From: Astrocystis sublimbata
Taxonomy: Eukaryota > Ascomycota > Sordariomycetes > Xylariales > Xylariaceae
Length of the DNA stretch: 64,000 nt
Direction of reading: 5' to 3'
NCBI GenBank assembly: GCA_022453515.1
Contig: JAJNNY010000025.1
Span: 372,001 to 436,000 of the forward strand
Shown here: piece by piece, positions 1 through 11,800 of the stretch
Layout of the letters: each line of letters begins with the position of its first letter
How positions within the stretch are numbered: position 1 is the first letter of the stretch
Notes under the pieces: model-generated
The model's database searches: none
What the model was told of the DNA's origin: nothing
What the model saw: only the letters and a program-made list of their open reading frames with translations
Program-made: the position numbers and the translations under genes

Positions 1-485
1 TCCGCATCCCCCCCGCCGCGTCGTCGTCGCAGTCCTCCGCGCCCCTGCGCCTGGCCCCCGAGATCGTCGCCAACGTCCAGGGCTCCTCCGCCGGCGCCGG
101 CTCCGGCGAGTTCCACGTCTACAAGGCCAGCCGCCGCCGCGAGTACGAGCGCCTGCGCCGCATGGACGACGAGGTCCTCCGCGAGTCCGCCGACGCCGCC
201 TTCCAGGCCGGCCAGGAGGAGAGGCTGCGCAAGGACGACGACAAGACGAGGCGGAACCGCGAGAAGAGGGAGAAGAAGCGGCGCGCCAGGGACCAGCGGG
301 CCAAGAATCCTGGCGCGGGCGGTGCGCCGAACCCGAACGCTGCCGTCACAGTACACGGTGGGGTCCAACCCAGGATAACACGCAGGGAGAACGACAAGGA
401 AGATGGCGAGAAGAATGACGCGGCCGCAGACGCAGCTGCTCAGCCTGTGGACGAACCAAAAGGCATTGTCATCGAGGACGACTGA
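1..485 (+). CDS. DUF1168 / PRKRIP1-like protein, 3' part
   Basis: The reading frame is open from base 3 to a TGA at 483-485; the 5' end lies outside the window. The visible 160 residues begin in a low-complexity Ser/Ala stretch. They then show the family signature: a segment reading GEFHVYKASRRREYERL, an acidic/polar stretch (MDDEVLRESADAAFQ) and a very basic helix rich in RRNREKREKKRRARDQRAK. The EFHVY..RRREY core followed by a Lys/Arg-rich coiled region is how I remember DUF1168, the family of human PRKR-interacting protein 1, a spliceosome-associated double-stranded-RNA-binding protein. The C-terminal tail is acidic and ends in IVIEDD. A nuclear RNA-processing role is inferred from the family only. 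The internal ATG at 162 sits inside the conserved region and is unlikely to be the true start. Confidence 0.8.
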   Translation, partial: RIPPAASSSQSSAPLRLAPEIVANVQGSSAGAGSGEFHVYKASRRREYERLRRMDDEVLRESADAAFQAGQEERLRKDDDKTRRNREKREKKRRARDQRAKNPGAGGAPNPNAAVTVHGGVQPRITRRENDKEDGEKNDAAADAAAQPVDEPKGIVIEDD

Positions 486-933
486 GCGCAAAACACGCAG
501 AAAAGAAAAGACGAAGAAGAAAAAAAAAAGAATCACGAGCGGGCGGAAGAGGGTTCGCAAAGGCGAGGGCAAGGGACGGACGACGAAAAATGCTATGGCG
601 GAAAGAGTACGCCAAGATACCCAGCAGTCGATCAAAATATCTGCGAGAAGGAGCCGGGGGGAGGAGTACATCACGGTGGAGGATGGCCTCATGTACAGTC
701 ATATCTACTTAATCACACTACAGCTTCAGAGCCTATCTAATATGTACCATCATCATCATCATCACGTAGGTTTATTTGATTGCAGCCGAGGGCCGACAGA
801 CCAGTCTAATTTGTCCCTATCTAAATCGAGATTTTTTGGGCGCCGGCTGTTGGTACAAAGGGTATGGTTTCTGTTGCTGGTGTCTTCCAACCCGTCCGTC
901 ACATTGCGAATGCGCAGAGCTTCGAGAACCATT
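486..933. other. Convergent intergenic spacer
   Basis: Spacer of 448 bp between two convergent genes, so it should hold both 3' UTRs. It contains an A/G-rich segment with a run of A at about 520-530 and a short (CAT)n tract at about 748-764. I see no coding feature in it. Confidence 0.6.
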
Positions 934-2890
934 CTAATCGTCACCTCCTCCGAGGCCGGCCGCGCCAACCTGTTGTGCTTGTTTTGCACTGCAGATATCG
1001 TCTACTCTCAGTAAGAGACAAGCAGCCTGTTTGACGATATGTTAGCACGAGATTCATGATTGAGGGGAGCCAGGCCAGGCCCGGCCGGGATTGTGGGCTT
1101 GCAAACTCACCTCGATAGCTGTCTTGATGCTCTGCAGCTTGATCGCCTCGGGCTCCCAGATGCCGTACTCCCTCATGTCCACGATTGTGCCCGTGTCTCC
1201 GTTGATGCCCCACGAGCTCTTGCCCTCCGCATGCTTGGCACGCAGCTCGGTAAGCACCCGTACGGGACTGGCACCCGCGTTCTGCACCAGAGTCCGGGGA
1301 ATGACTTCTAACGCATCGGCAACGGCCTTGTACGGCCACTGCTGAACACCCTCGATGTTGCGCGCCAGCTGACTTAACCGGACCGCCACGGCCATCTCTG
1401 TCGCGCCACCACCGGGCGAGAGCCGCGGGTGGAAGATGACGTTTCGGGCCACACCCATGGCGTCCTGTAGGTTACGCTCAATCTCGTTGAGGATGTCCTT
1501 GGAGGGGCCGCGGAGGAGGATGGTGCAGGCCTTGGGCGTCTTGCACTGGGTCAGGAAGGTGAAGTATTCGTCGCCGATCTTCTCGATCTCGAAGAGGCCG
1601 CATTGTGTACCGACGTCGGATTCCTGAAGGTCGTCTACGCGGTTTACGATGGTGGCGCCCGTGGCCCTGGCGATTCTGTTGTTGTCGGTCTTGCGGACTC
1701 GGCGGAGGGCGGTGATGTCGGCCTTCATGAAATAATGTTGGGCCAGGTCGGAGACACCCTTCTCCGTGATGACGAGGTCGGGCTTGAGGGCGACGATGGC
1801 CTCGCACATGGCCTTGACCTGCTCCTCCTCGATCTGCAGGATCTGGTTCCAGTCCTCCTCCTTGGTGATCTCGATATTGGTCTGCGACTCGCCCTTCTTG
1901 TACTCGAGAGGGCAGTCGAGCAGGACGATGCGCGGGTTCTCGATGCGTCTCCGCATCTTGGGGTGGGTGATGTCCTTGTTGAGCATGACGCCGTCCAGGA
2001 CTCGGCTGTCCTCGATCTCGCCGCCGGGGACCTTCTCGACGCGGGCGTATCGCTTGATGTCGACTTCCTGCTTGCCGTTGCCAATCTCCCACGAGACGGT
2101 GCGCACGGCTTTTAGGGCCAGGCTGCACATGAGGTCAGACCATCTCGAGACAAACTTGGTACCGATGGAGGAGGATATTAAGCTCTGCATGGCCTTGTCG
2201 TCGTCGATGTCTATGGGCAGGGAGATGTCGTCGATGATCTCGAGGGCGTCTTTCAGGGCATGCTTGAAGGCGGAGATGATGATGACGGGGTGGATATTCC
2301 TCTCGAGCTGGGGGAGGGCTTGCGCCAGGATTTCGCCGCCTGGGTCTGGTTAGGCAGGGGGCGAGGATGGAAAGGGAAGCAGAGGCAGAGGCAGAGGCAG
2401 GGCTATGGTGTCAGGGACGCACCGAGAATGATGACTGTGGTTGTGCCGTCTCCAACCTCCTCGTCCTGCGTCCGGCTCAGCTCGATCATGCTCTTGGCCG
2501 CTGGGTGGGAGACCTCGATCTCGCGCAGGATGGCGTGGCCGTCGTTGGTCAGGACGATGCCGCCCATGGGATCCAGCAGCATCTTGAGCATGGCTTTGGG
2601 ACCGAGACATGAGCGAATAATGTCGGCGACTCTGGAGGGGGGAAGCTGTTAACGAGAGCGGGGCACGATGGATGGCGGCGTGGGAGGGGCAGCGTACGTC
2701 TTTGCGGCGGCGATGTTGGACAGTTGGGCTTTCCGGCCAACCTGTCTCTCGCCGCTCTGGGTGTCTGGGAAGAGGGCATCAGCAGCGGTAGCGGTAGCGG
2801 AAGCGGAAGCGGAAGAGGGCTGGCGCGGTGCTCGAGAGGCCGTGTGAACGGATGGAGGGGCTCACTCATAACCACGACCGGGGCCTGCAT
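934..2890 (-). CDS. CCT3: T-complex protein 1 subunit gamma (CCT3)
   Basis: One of the eight subunits of the cytosolic chaperonin TRiC/CCT, which folds actin, tubulin and WD-repeat proteins using ATP. Proposed exons (minus strand): 2890-2866, 2764-2698, 2631-2423, 2339-1111 and 1026-934. They sum to 1,623 nt, a 540-residue protein, the usual length for the family. The start MQAPVVVMN and next exon [20 protein letters not shown] are typical of gamma. The equatorial ATP-binding motifs are present: [16 protein letters not shown] and [12 protein letters not shown]. The [12 protein letters not shown] segment and the C-terminal LLRVDDI are also present. All four introns (84, 83, 66 and 101 bp) have GT/AG ends and keep frame. 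The tail after LLRVDDI is short and Gly-rich (GLGGGDD). Introns near the 5' end carry hexanucleotide repeats. No other family fits. Confidence 0.96.
2380..2401. repeat. (GAGGCA)n hexanucleotide repeat in CCT3 intron
   Basis: About 3.5 copies of CAGAGG/GAGGCA inside the third CCT3 intron (2340-2422). Confidence 0.8.
2784..2813. repeat. (AGCGGW)5 hexanucleotide repeat in CCT3 intron
   Basis: Five consecutive hexamers, two AGCGGT then three AGCGGA, inside the first CCT3 intron (2765-2865). On the coding strand this is a CCGCTW pyrimidine-rich tract upstream of the acceptor. Confidence 0.85.
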
Positions 2891-3578
2891 CTTGGAAGGG
2901 GCCTAGCAGGCGAACCACAGCACGTGCGAGGGAGCGTGGGTTTCAGTTCAATCTCGGGGGTTGGGAGCGATTTGAAGCTTCGAGGTGGTGTGGTGTGGTG
3001 TGGTGTGGTGTCGGCGGGAGGTGTTGTGATACTTTGGGGGGGTTTGATTAGGTAGTGTAGCTGCGGCCTGGAAGTTTTGGGAGCTGCAGAATTTCGTCGG
3101 TGTGGTGGCATGTAAGTAAGTACTTGCACACGTATTTGTCTGCCAGATGGTACATTGCCCACCCAAGCTCTGGCCTGTCATGGCTAGCTGCTTGGACGTA
3201 CCTAATGTAGGGGGGGGGGGGGGGGTACCTTACCTCATCCATCCCGATTCCCCCAGTGCTTAGTGCCCAGTGCCCACTTACGCACAGTGAGACGAGATCC
3301 ACGCTCGAACTACAATTCCATACTTCCAACCCTAACGAGAACGATGGATTATAATGGATGCATACAATCATATATCGCCCATGGTTTGTTTGTGCTTAGG
3401 ATAGCACCTGAGCTTGATGACTGACCATATGATGTAATTAATTATTGTTTGTTAATCATTATTTCTATTGCCGTAAGCCTCCGAATTCTTCTTTCATCGC
3501 GCCAGGCGCCCGCTGGTAAAGTAATGAGACAAAAGTACCATGTTCTTCCTTGATGTCACTCCTAAGCCGCATCGCTAT
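2891..3578. promoter_or_regulatory. CCT3 upstream region with simple repeats
   Basis: A 688-bp spacer upstream of CCT3 and downstream of the next minus-strand gene. It holds five perfect TGGTG pentamers at 2986-3010 (CACCA on the CCT3 strand, about 95-120 bp before the ATG) and a run of 16 G at 3210-3225. It should contain the CCT3 promoter. I could not identify a specific heat-shock element or TATA box with confidence. Confidence 0.5.
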
Positions 3579-5215
3579 TCACCCTCTTCTTTTAGGTGGT
3601 GAGGTTCGACCGCACGAGCCCGGTGACAGAGGGCGCTTGCTGTTAGAGTGCGCGTGAGCGAGAGTCCCCAAGCTGTCGGTCGAGCTCATCTCCACGTCCG
3701 AGCTCATCGCCACGTCCTCGTCAATTGCAGGAGAAGACGAGTTTGAATCTGCGTCCGAGTCCGAATCGTCATAGTTATCTTCCAGGGATAATATAATGTC
3801 GGCTCTCGCCTCCCACCCTCGCTTATTTTGTCCTATGCTCAACTTTCCATTTGAGCGTTGGCCTGGCTGTGAACTGTCGACCGTAGCCGCAAACTCCCCA
3901 GCGACGCTGCCGAGACCCGAGGATACCTCATCCACCTCATCCACGTCGTCACTGGCAGAGCTGGCATTACTGGCAGAGCTGGCATTGACACTAGCTTTCT
4001 CGTCGACATGGGGCTTCTCGCTATGTCCTTCGTCGGCTCTAGCTTCTTTCTTTACAGGGGGCCCGTTTCTGGCATGTATGTGTTTATATTTAGGGTTCAC
4101 GTATCCGGCGAAGCTCACTCCCGGAATGCCGAACATAACGGTGCCATCCCTTAGCGTACACCGGATGGGTGACTTTTTGGCTTCAGCATCTCCGGCCTTG
4201 GTCTCTCCGGCCTTGACATGCCCATTTCCACCATGACTTGGTAGTGTTGATGATATTGGTGATGTTGGTGGTGTTGGTGACGTTGATGATGCCGGTGGCA
4301 TCTCTCGGCCCTGTGGTAAGCGTTTGTATCGGGTGTCGATGAACCCAGCGAAAGTCACTCCCCGCCTCCCTAATAAAATGGTACCATCTTTCAGCCGGTG
4401 CTGGTCAGGGTAGTAAACTTCCGGAATATTGTCCGTGCTAGAACTGCCGTTGCTCCCGTTTTCTGTGGTGCCCTCATCGGAAGGTTCAACAAGAGTTGAC
4501 GTGGTAGAATTGCTAAGGTTGGACGTGCGATCACGCAAATCGTGCAAGTCATGATTCGCCCCTGAAGCTATCTGCCTTCTGAGATTTTTTGCATAGCTAG
4601 CTAGTCCCGCGGCAACCGGCTTGCTAGGGCCCAGGCTTTCACGGGACTGCTGCTTCGCCGGGTGATCGCTTACTGCCTGCCCTTTCTTGGTTGGAGAAGA
4701 AGCCATCTGTCCGCGAAGTGCGTTGGGATGTTTCTCACTTCGCAACGCCTGCTGCTGAGCCTCGTTTCCTTGGTGAAGAATATCTCGAAATCGCCGCATT
4801 GGCGTCGTTTCGTCCGCGAAAGATATATGTCGCTGAGCCTTCTGTTTGGAGCTGGATTCAAACGATCAGCGAACAAGTTTAGAATTTGATTGCACCTCAG
4901 TAGGAGGGAGAGAAACGCATTCCCAAAACGAAAGGCCTAAATTTACCTTTCCTCTTCCTTGGCCTTAGGCACCGGCGGAGATAATATCTGACCGGTTATC
5001 TTGTTGTCTGCTGCGTAGCACTGCTGATCTCGGTGGCTGTAGTTTTTGGTTTGGCGATGGATCGATATCCAGTCTTCGTCAACCACATGACACTCTAGAG
5101 TGCTTTCGAAACACCCATCCGGCTGGTTTATATCTTGGGGTGGGTGGCGACGTTCAGTCCCGGTGATGCTTTCCCAGCCGTCGCAGACCCAGCGAATGGC
5201 AGGAGCGCGAAACAT
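3579..5215 (-). CDS. Uncharacterised protein with duplicated DGT-G-GV-FAG motif
   Basis: I do not recognise this family. Proposed exons are 5215-4947 and 4851-3579 (1,542 nt, 513 residues). The 95-bp intron has donor GTAAAT, branch CTGAT and acceptor CCAG, and joins the frames exactly, giving the junction KEEESSKQKAQRHISFADET. The start at 5215 is the first ATG of the upstream open frame. Without the intron an in-frame TGA cuts the protein just before HISFADET, so the splice is well motivated. A 25-residue unit occurs twice, at about 242-266 (LKDGTILLGRRGVTFAGFI, then DTRYK) and 322-346 (LRDGTVMFGIPGVSFAGYV, then NPKYK), spaced exactly 80 residues apart. The remainder is Ser/Thr/Pro-rich and low complexity. 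The C-terminal third is acidic (DNYDDSDSDAD) and ends in KRPLSPGS and PPKRRG, a plausible nuclear-localisation signal. A nuclear regulatory role is only a guess. Confidence 0.75.
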
Positions 5216-7460
5216 TATTAGGTAGTAGGTATGCACTATTACCAAGTGCAACAACGAGAAATATCAAGACTAGATCTGCTCGTTTCTACGCAATCAAGGA
5301 AATAACAACGAAGAAGTGAAAGGAAGGTAGAGCCTGAGGGCGAAAAGCTGCCTTTCTTGGATTCTCAGCGTATGAGTGCCGACAGTAGCTTGCCTAAGTA
5401 CCAATTTAGGTATCTTCGGACGCACAGCCTGGTAGGTATCTTTGAATTTCAGGGTGGAAAGTTGAACATGTCAACATGCGACTACCAGTTGATGATGTGC
5501 TCGTCTTGAAATCTATGTTGGTGATGGAAAAGTAAAGCTAGAAAGGAAGGTCTGAGGACAGTCAAGGCAAGCAATAATGCCTTCCAAGCCGTATATAATA
5601 GCAAATGATGCATTCTCCGCGCAAACCATATCGAATACGATGGAAGCCTAGCTAGGTAGAAAGTAACTACGCACACAACGCTGATAAACCTCAACGGCTG
5701 ATACGGCGCTTGCATCTCTCATTAGGTAGGTGTGCTGTGTTTGCATGGAGTGGTAATACATGGTAATTGTGTGAAGACAAAGCTTGCCATCGACCTACCC
5801 TATCTAGGTAGTGCATTGCATTTCACAGATTGCGTAATGTCACGAGCTACAAGCTTGAGATCTCGTATGTCAAAGATAGGAACATCGGAACATGAAGTGA
5901 TTAGAGTTTGGAAGACCACGCGTCCCCCAACACTGATTTCGAGCTTTTCAGTAGACTTGATAGACAATAAGGTTTGGACAGACATTTCGCCTTGGATAGA
6001 ATCTACCCGGCATACCTAAGTGAGCCTAAGTCGAGTCTGGATCTTTGAACCTGTAGACGCTATAGATGGTAGATCGAAAATCAGTGGTTTGAGGCGTCAC
6101 GAATGCACATAATGTGATGGCATAGCAACGATGATGGTGTCACAAAGAGTTGGAAGGTTTGAGTCGGTTTATGCACAAGGTACCTGGGTTAATGCCACCA
6201 GGTTCCATCGGTGGCCAGTAGTTCAGTCGTCGTCGACATCTCGTCGCTGTAACGATTTCTAACAAACCAGATATGTAGGCAGTAGATAAAAGAGACGCGA
6301 TCAAGCCTAGGCAGATAGTCTGCGTCATCATGCAGCAGATGAAGATGAAATCGGAGATTTGAGCGAGCAGGAAAGAACGCATCGAGTGGGCCATGGAAGG
6401 GTAGGATGGAGATGTTATTGAGGGATTGTTGTCACTGGGCTGGAAGGTCGGAGGGCCACAGGGCAAAGCATGGTTGTGACGGAAGCAGTGCGAATCGCAT
6501 ACATGATTTTCGTTGATCGAGGGCAGTTGAAGCCATATGGCAATCCCCCATATAACCACAATACCGGCCAACGAATAACTTTTTTAGGAGCGTGAAGCGT
6601 ATGACTCCACAGTCTACGTCTAGATATAGATAAAAATATAACTCTGACTTTTATTATAGGTTTTAGCCTGACAAGCATCTATATAGAGTCTTTTCGCCCG
6701 GCATGTGAGTACGTAGGTCAATCGTTTTAGTTTCCCAAGTGAGGAATCAAGCAACACCGGTACCTAAGCTCCCGTTCGAAGTGAGAATCTGGCATGTCTG
6801 GGTATAAGGGTAAACCCTATCACAGTGATACTCTTGGTATGCTCCCTCCCTGCGCCGATACCATCCGCGCTGGGCTCAAGCTTTGATTATTCATCGACTG
6901 CTACCTACCTACCTTAGGTCTAAGGTAGGTAATCGGGTAGGTATTACCATCACACCCGCATCTTTGTGGCAAGTGCCATGTAATTGCTTGAGTTAAGCTT
7001 TCATGTTTCGGGATACACAGGGTACTCTTATGAGATCTAGTGAAACCCCTTTTCAGGCTCACAAAGCGACGAGGCAGTTTGATACGTTTCTCAACTACAG
7101 CGTAAGACTAGTGCTTCAAGAAATTCAAATAAGATAATCCGCATGCCAGTCGAGAAACAATGACTGTTACGGGAGCGGCTTCCAACACAATTATATCCTT
7201 ACTACTATGTAGGTATTTTCCATTCTCGAAATGAACGTTTCGCCATCCACGGCGGTATCACGGTATAGTAGACGGCAGGCGGACATGGCGGAGTCCACGC
7301 CGCTGATTGCTCCGCATGAGCAGCGATTGCGGATGCCCACCCCACATGGTTCCCCCAAATATATCGGCCGATGAAGTTTGGTAATTCAGGAGGACTGCAA
7401 TATACCTACTGAACATCAATTTTTGTGTACTCCTGATAATAACTCTCGTGTCGCCATAAA
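5216..7460. promoter_or_regulatory. Divergent intergenic region, no gene recognised
   Basis: A 2.2-kb spacer between the starts of two divergent genes, with moderately AT-rich sequence around 6.55-6.70 kb. A near-perfect inverted repeat lies at 6907-6930. I see no open frame with gene-like composition. Confidence 0.5.
6907..6930. repeat. Inverted repeat of the ACCTACCT family
   Basis: Two perfect 11-bp arms, ACCTACCTTAG at 6907-6917 and CTAAGGTAGGT at 6920-6930, with a 2-bp spacer. It is one copy of a dispersed palindromic motif found in many spacers of this window. Confidence 0.85.
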
Positions 7461-8811
7461 ATGGCGCCTTCGGCCACCACTAAGATCTCGCACCCGACGC
7501 CGGCCTTGAGGGGCAGTGTTCAAGCCAAAGAGCATGTGACAGACGCTAAAGAGACAGAGAAGAAAACTCCTCTAGAGGTCTGTGAACCCGACTTGCGTCC
7601 TCGTGGCCATCTTGAGCTATTTGTTCCGTAATGGCTTTTACATCGATGGGTTCATCTCGTTGGCTTTCGGTGTTGACATTTCCGCTTCAGAATCCTCTCT
7701 TGCATGATCGCTGGATGAAACTAACTCACGGGTCCAGGCAATATCCCATGGCATGGTGATGCCAGGTAATCGTCCAGCCCGAGGACCAGAGAAAGACATC
7801 AGGAGAACTAACTTGTGGGATGCATCAAAGGAATCCCGACCTTCTCGAGCTATGAGGCCGAGCGGCGTCACATCCTGACACACATGGCGGCAACGTTCCG
7901 ATTCTTCTCGCGCAGCGGGTTTACAGAGGGCCAGTCGGGGCACATATCTGTTCGCGATCCTGAGTTCTCGAGCCTGATGTGGATGAACCCCCTCGGTCGC
8001 CACTTTGGCATGTTGACAGCCGGAGACATGATGTGCATCGAAATCGAGACAGGTCGTCTCGTGGGTGGCAATATGTCCCGTCCTGCCAACGCAGCCGGAT
8101 ATCTGATCCATTCAGCTGTTCATAAGAGGCGGCCAGACGGTACGTTTCTACTCGCGCGCACAGTTCCTAGAGCCCTGCGGATGATGGTTGGTACTCGGTC
8201 GGGATTCTCAGCGCGTCATTATTAAGAACAAGCTCTACGGTGGTTTTGACACACCATCTAGATCGTGACACCATACCCGAGAAAGAGAGTACAAAACTAA
8301 TCTTAGCGATGGTACAGTCCACGCCGTCTGTCACGCTCATAGCAATGCGGGCCGCGCATGGAGCGTGTTCGCCAGACCACTCGAAATGCTGAACCAAGAC
8401 GTGTGCAACTTCCACAACGCACACGTTGTGTATGCGCGATACGGGGGCATCGTGTTCGGCGCCGAGGAGGGCGAGCACATAGCGGCGGCGCTCGGCAGCG
8501 CCAACAAAGGCGTAATTCTCATGAACCACGGCCTCCTCACCGTGGGCATGACAGTTGATGAGGCCGGCTTCATGTTTGGATTGATGGACCGCGCTTGCGA
8601 GATGCAGTTGCAGGTGGAAGCGGCCGCCGCCAACCGGCTGGAGAAGCGCATCATCAGCGATGAGGAGGCCGCACATAACTTCAAGATGGCGAGCGAGGCA
8701 AATGTGCTTTATCGCGAAGCGCAGCCAGACATCGAGTACGAGTTCGAGATGGCAGGAGGTGAGGATATGCTTGCCAGGGGCTTTGCGGCCCTGCAGCCCT
8801 GCAGCCCCTGA
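7461..8811 (+). CDS. Class II aldolase/adducin-fold protein
   Basis: Zn-dependent aldolase-fold enzyme of the fungal 'class II aldolase/adducin domain' group; the substrate is unknown. Proposed exons: 7461-7577, 7738-7765 (28 nt), 7831-8139 and 8318-8811, giving 948 nt and 315 residues. Exon 1 encodes HPTPALRGSVQAKEHVTDA, a typical lead-in. The 28-nt exon supplies AISHGMVMP, which joins KTPLE to GIPTFSSYEAERR in frame. Its flanking introns both have CTAAC branch points. The first donor is GTCTGT, weaker than the others. The core contains GHISVRDPE, MNPLGRHFG, CHAHSNAGRAWS and LMNHGLLTVG. H157, H159 and H222 are the expected metal-binding histidines. The end EAQPDIEYEFEMAGGEDML is family-typical. 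No cluster partner sits nearby, and the protein is cytosolic by appearance. Confidence 0.88.
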
Positions 8812-11800
8812 AGCAGTGAATAGACACACAGAGTTGATGACGGTAAATATGGACCGATTGAAGTAAATGTATTGGGGAGGCGTGACTTTCCATGTTGATA
8901 CATTATTAACAGACGTTCCCTATGTCGTTTGCACCATTCATCAGTAAAGCGGTCGCTAGGACAGACCAGTCCACCGCTTCCGCTCGGTGGGATGTTGAAG
9001 CGCCTGTGATATCTTGACAGATGGTCTTCAACCCCCCCACCCCAATTTCCTAACTTCTTACGTTAATACGACTAGGTGCATATGTTTATTATTGTTTACT
9101 CATTCAAACTCATTTCTTATTGCCTACAACTATGCAAATCATCGATGGAGTCATGAATCAGATTGGTAATGACCAGAATCTCCCTTCATCTATGTGCACC
9201 GTCGAATGAAGTCAGGTGTACAATGAACATACTCGTGACAAGAAATTTGGCCAAAAGATGGTGTATGAGTTAAGCCACCAGCTGTCACGCTGTCGGGGTC
9301 GGCTTGAGGGGAGGTTTCATATGAGGCGCCATATGCGTAGACGCCAGACATGCTCATACTTGCTCACACCACTTGTACTTTGTAAAATATGCCATTTGAT
9401 ATTAATATCAAGCTCAACCGACACCTATTCAACTACGCACACCCTCCACACCTGTCGTGGGTATCTTGCATATCCTGATGGCGGGTGAAATGCCGTGCGA
9501 GGCCGGGGAACATCATCCGGGAGATCTCAACGCAACATTGCAGCTTCTTATGATGCCAAAATCCCACTGCAACTGCAACTTCGAGTAATATCCCACTGCA
9601 ACTCAGTTAACAGAAGGATGAAGCGATGTTGGTACAAGGGAGGATAAGACGAGCCGTCCCGACGCGCCTATAGATTGGCTCTGAATCATCCTCGTCCGCG
9701 ACTATGTATCTGCATTGCATTAGACCAAATCTCAATCAAGCTCCAACGAGGGATCACCGACCGACGACGCAAAGCGAGTCAGGCAAGCAAGCCCTAGCTT
9801 CATCCGACAGGCTGCGTATGTACCTACTTCCCAAGCTGAAAATAGCGCATCTGCAACTACGTAATTTTACATGCCTTGCAACAACAGAGAGTGTGTGTCG
9901 CGATTTGCTCCGCGACGATCCCTCGTAACGAAACCGGGCAAAAATGAGTCTCAACAAACACAAATTCGTCAACACGCCTAATGGAAGATGTGCAACATTT
10001 CAGGGCAAATATGGGGGGTATATACCAGGGAGTGGAAGGGTTATTTTGCCCGATTAGGAAAGCAAATCCTGTTGAAGGCCAGGGTGTTTTTTTGTTGAGA
10101 TCCATTTTTAGCCTTCCCGCTCTCCTTATCCCCAACTCTAATCCTCTCTGTTTACCCGAATCCAGGAATCAATGGGGGTTAAGAGATAGGGATGGGGGGC
10201 CAACCACGATTTGGTACCGAAATGACCTGGGGGAAACGGGTCACGAATGGCCTGATTTGAAGCAAGATCGGGCTTGCCAGCCAGATCAAGGACAGACGAA
10301 CCGCCTCTGCAGCGGCGCCGAACCCATCTCGTTCGATCTTAATCTTGATAGTATTTCTATCTAAGTTCCTCGTTTCGCAAGATTTACCATCTGCGGGAAA
10401 AAATTAAATAATATTCCGGGATATAGGGGGTATTGTAGGTAATTATTGCACACCCTGGGAATCCTTTGCGGCACTCACTCAGTCCCTTACCTCGCCTGAG
10501 AGAACCTGAAGACGATGGATTTGGGAACAATGCAACGCTCTCGTTTCGGCCGACCACTGATGTCAATGTCAGTATGCACCGAGGGACACCAAACCAAGGA
10601 CTCGAAATTCTCCGACCACGATCCCTTAGTCCGTGGCCCAGATTCCCTATGTACGAGACCCAACTTGGTCCTCTCAAAGCATAAGGATGGAGGCCTAGCA
10701 CGTATCACAAGGTCGAGATCAAGTTGCATGCCGCAAAGGGTGTCCGGTGTGTTCGTTCGAGGCCCATGGGGGATGGTGCATATCACTCACCACTCTGTCG
10801 CGATATCGACTAGTTCCTCTCGGCAAGGGCAATATGTGGTGGGTTACTGGCATCTGCATTATCTCTCCTGGATTTCTCGCAGGCGTGCTATCTCTGCTGC
10901 AACGACACCAAGATAGGTGGTAGGTATGCGATATTGAAATTAGAGTGACAGTGGAATATAGGTAGCGCGCGGGACGGACCTCCTGCTGCATCTACATGTA
11001 CAAGGGATGGGCGGCATGAACTAAATGTACATCATTTGGCTCTTGTCGTATTCCCTCGGCGGTACGCCTCCTGCGTTGCGCATCAGACGGCCAGAATGCA
11101 ACGGTATGGCGTATGTATACAAATGCCAGAAGAGGCAGCGTATACATATGTCATGGTCGACAGCGTAGTAAACAGGATGGGGCGCTCTGTCGTGCAAAAC
11201 ATGGGGGTGAGGAATTCGCTTGCCGCGATCCTCCTCTCGCTATCGCCGTCTCCAGCGGACTGCTGCTGCGGTTGGAGCTCGATGCATCAGCGGGCCTGTA
11301 CTATGTATTCTGCACTTCCCGCGTGCAAAGGCGAAGTGGAACACGGTAACATCGTGAAGTATGGAAGAGGGTTGGCGCAGCGCCGTAGCGTCGCAAAGTG
11401 CTTTCGCGACAGGCAGATACGGATCGACAAAGACACCCAGACACCCAGACACCCTCGACACCCACCCTTATCACCCTGCAGCCACCATGGGTCTGGGGTA
11501 AGTCCACTTGCCTTTTGTGCGATCTGCTGATAGGGAAAACATCGTCATTCAGCGTGCGTGCCGGTCCGTTTTCTTCAACGCACGATGACAGATTTCGCAC
11601 GACACCACACCCATCGGAAACCTGTACTTGTACGTACGTACCCACCACCACCTCCTCCGTATGTAGGTTAGGCATCTGCCCATGCTCGACCCCGTTGCGC
11701 GTTGCCTAGTGCAGGCAGAGACAGGCAGGCATTCCGCATCTGTGGAGAGCGAGGCAAGGCAGGCAAGCAAGATCTTCGAACAACCGGTTCGGATGAAGTT

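Noticed and set aside
1478..2128. Long alternative frames over CCT3 on both strands
   Set aside because: Composition is dominated by Arg/Pro/His or Asp/Val/Leu as expected of shadow frames; the CCT3 frame has all family motifs.
6140..6571. 143-codon minus-strand frame with hydrophobic stretches
   Set aside because: It begins at TTG, has no recognisable domain and no supporting splice structure.
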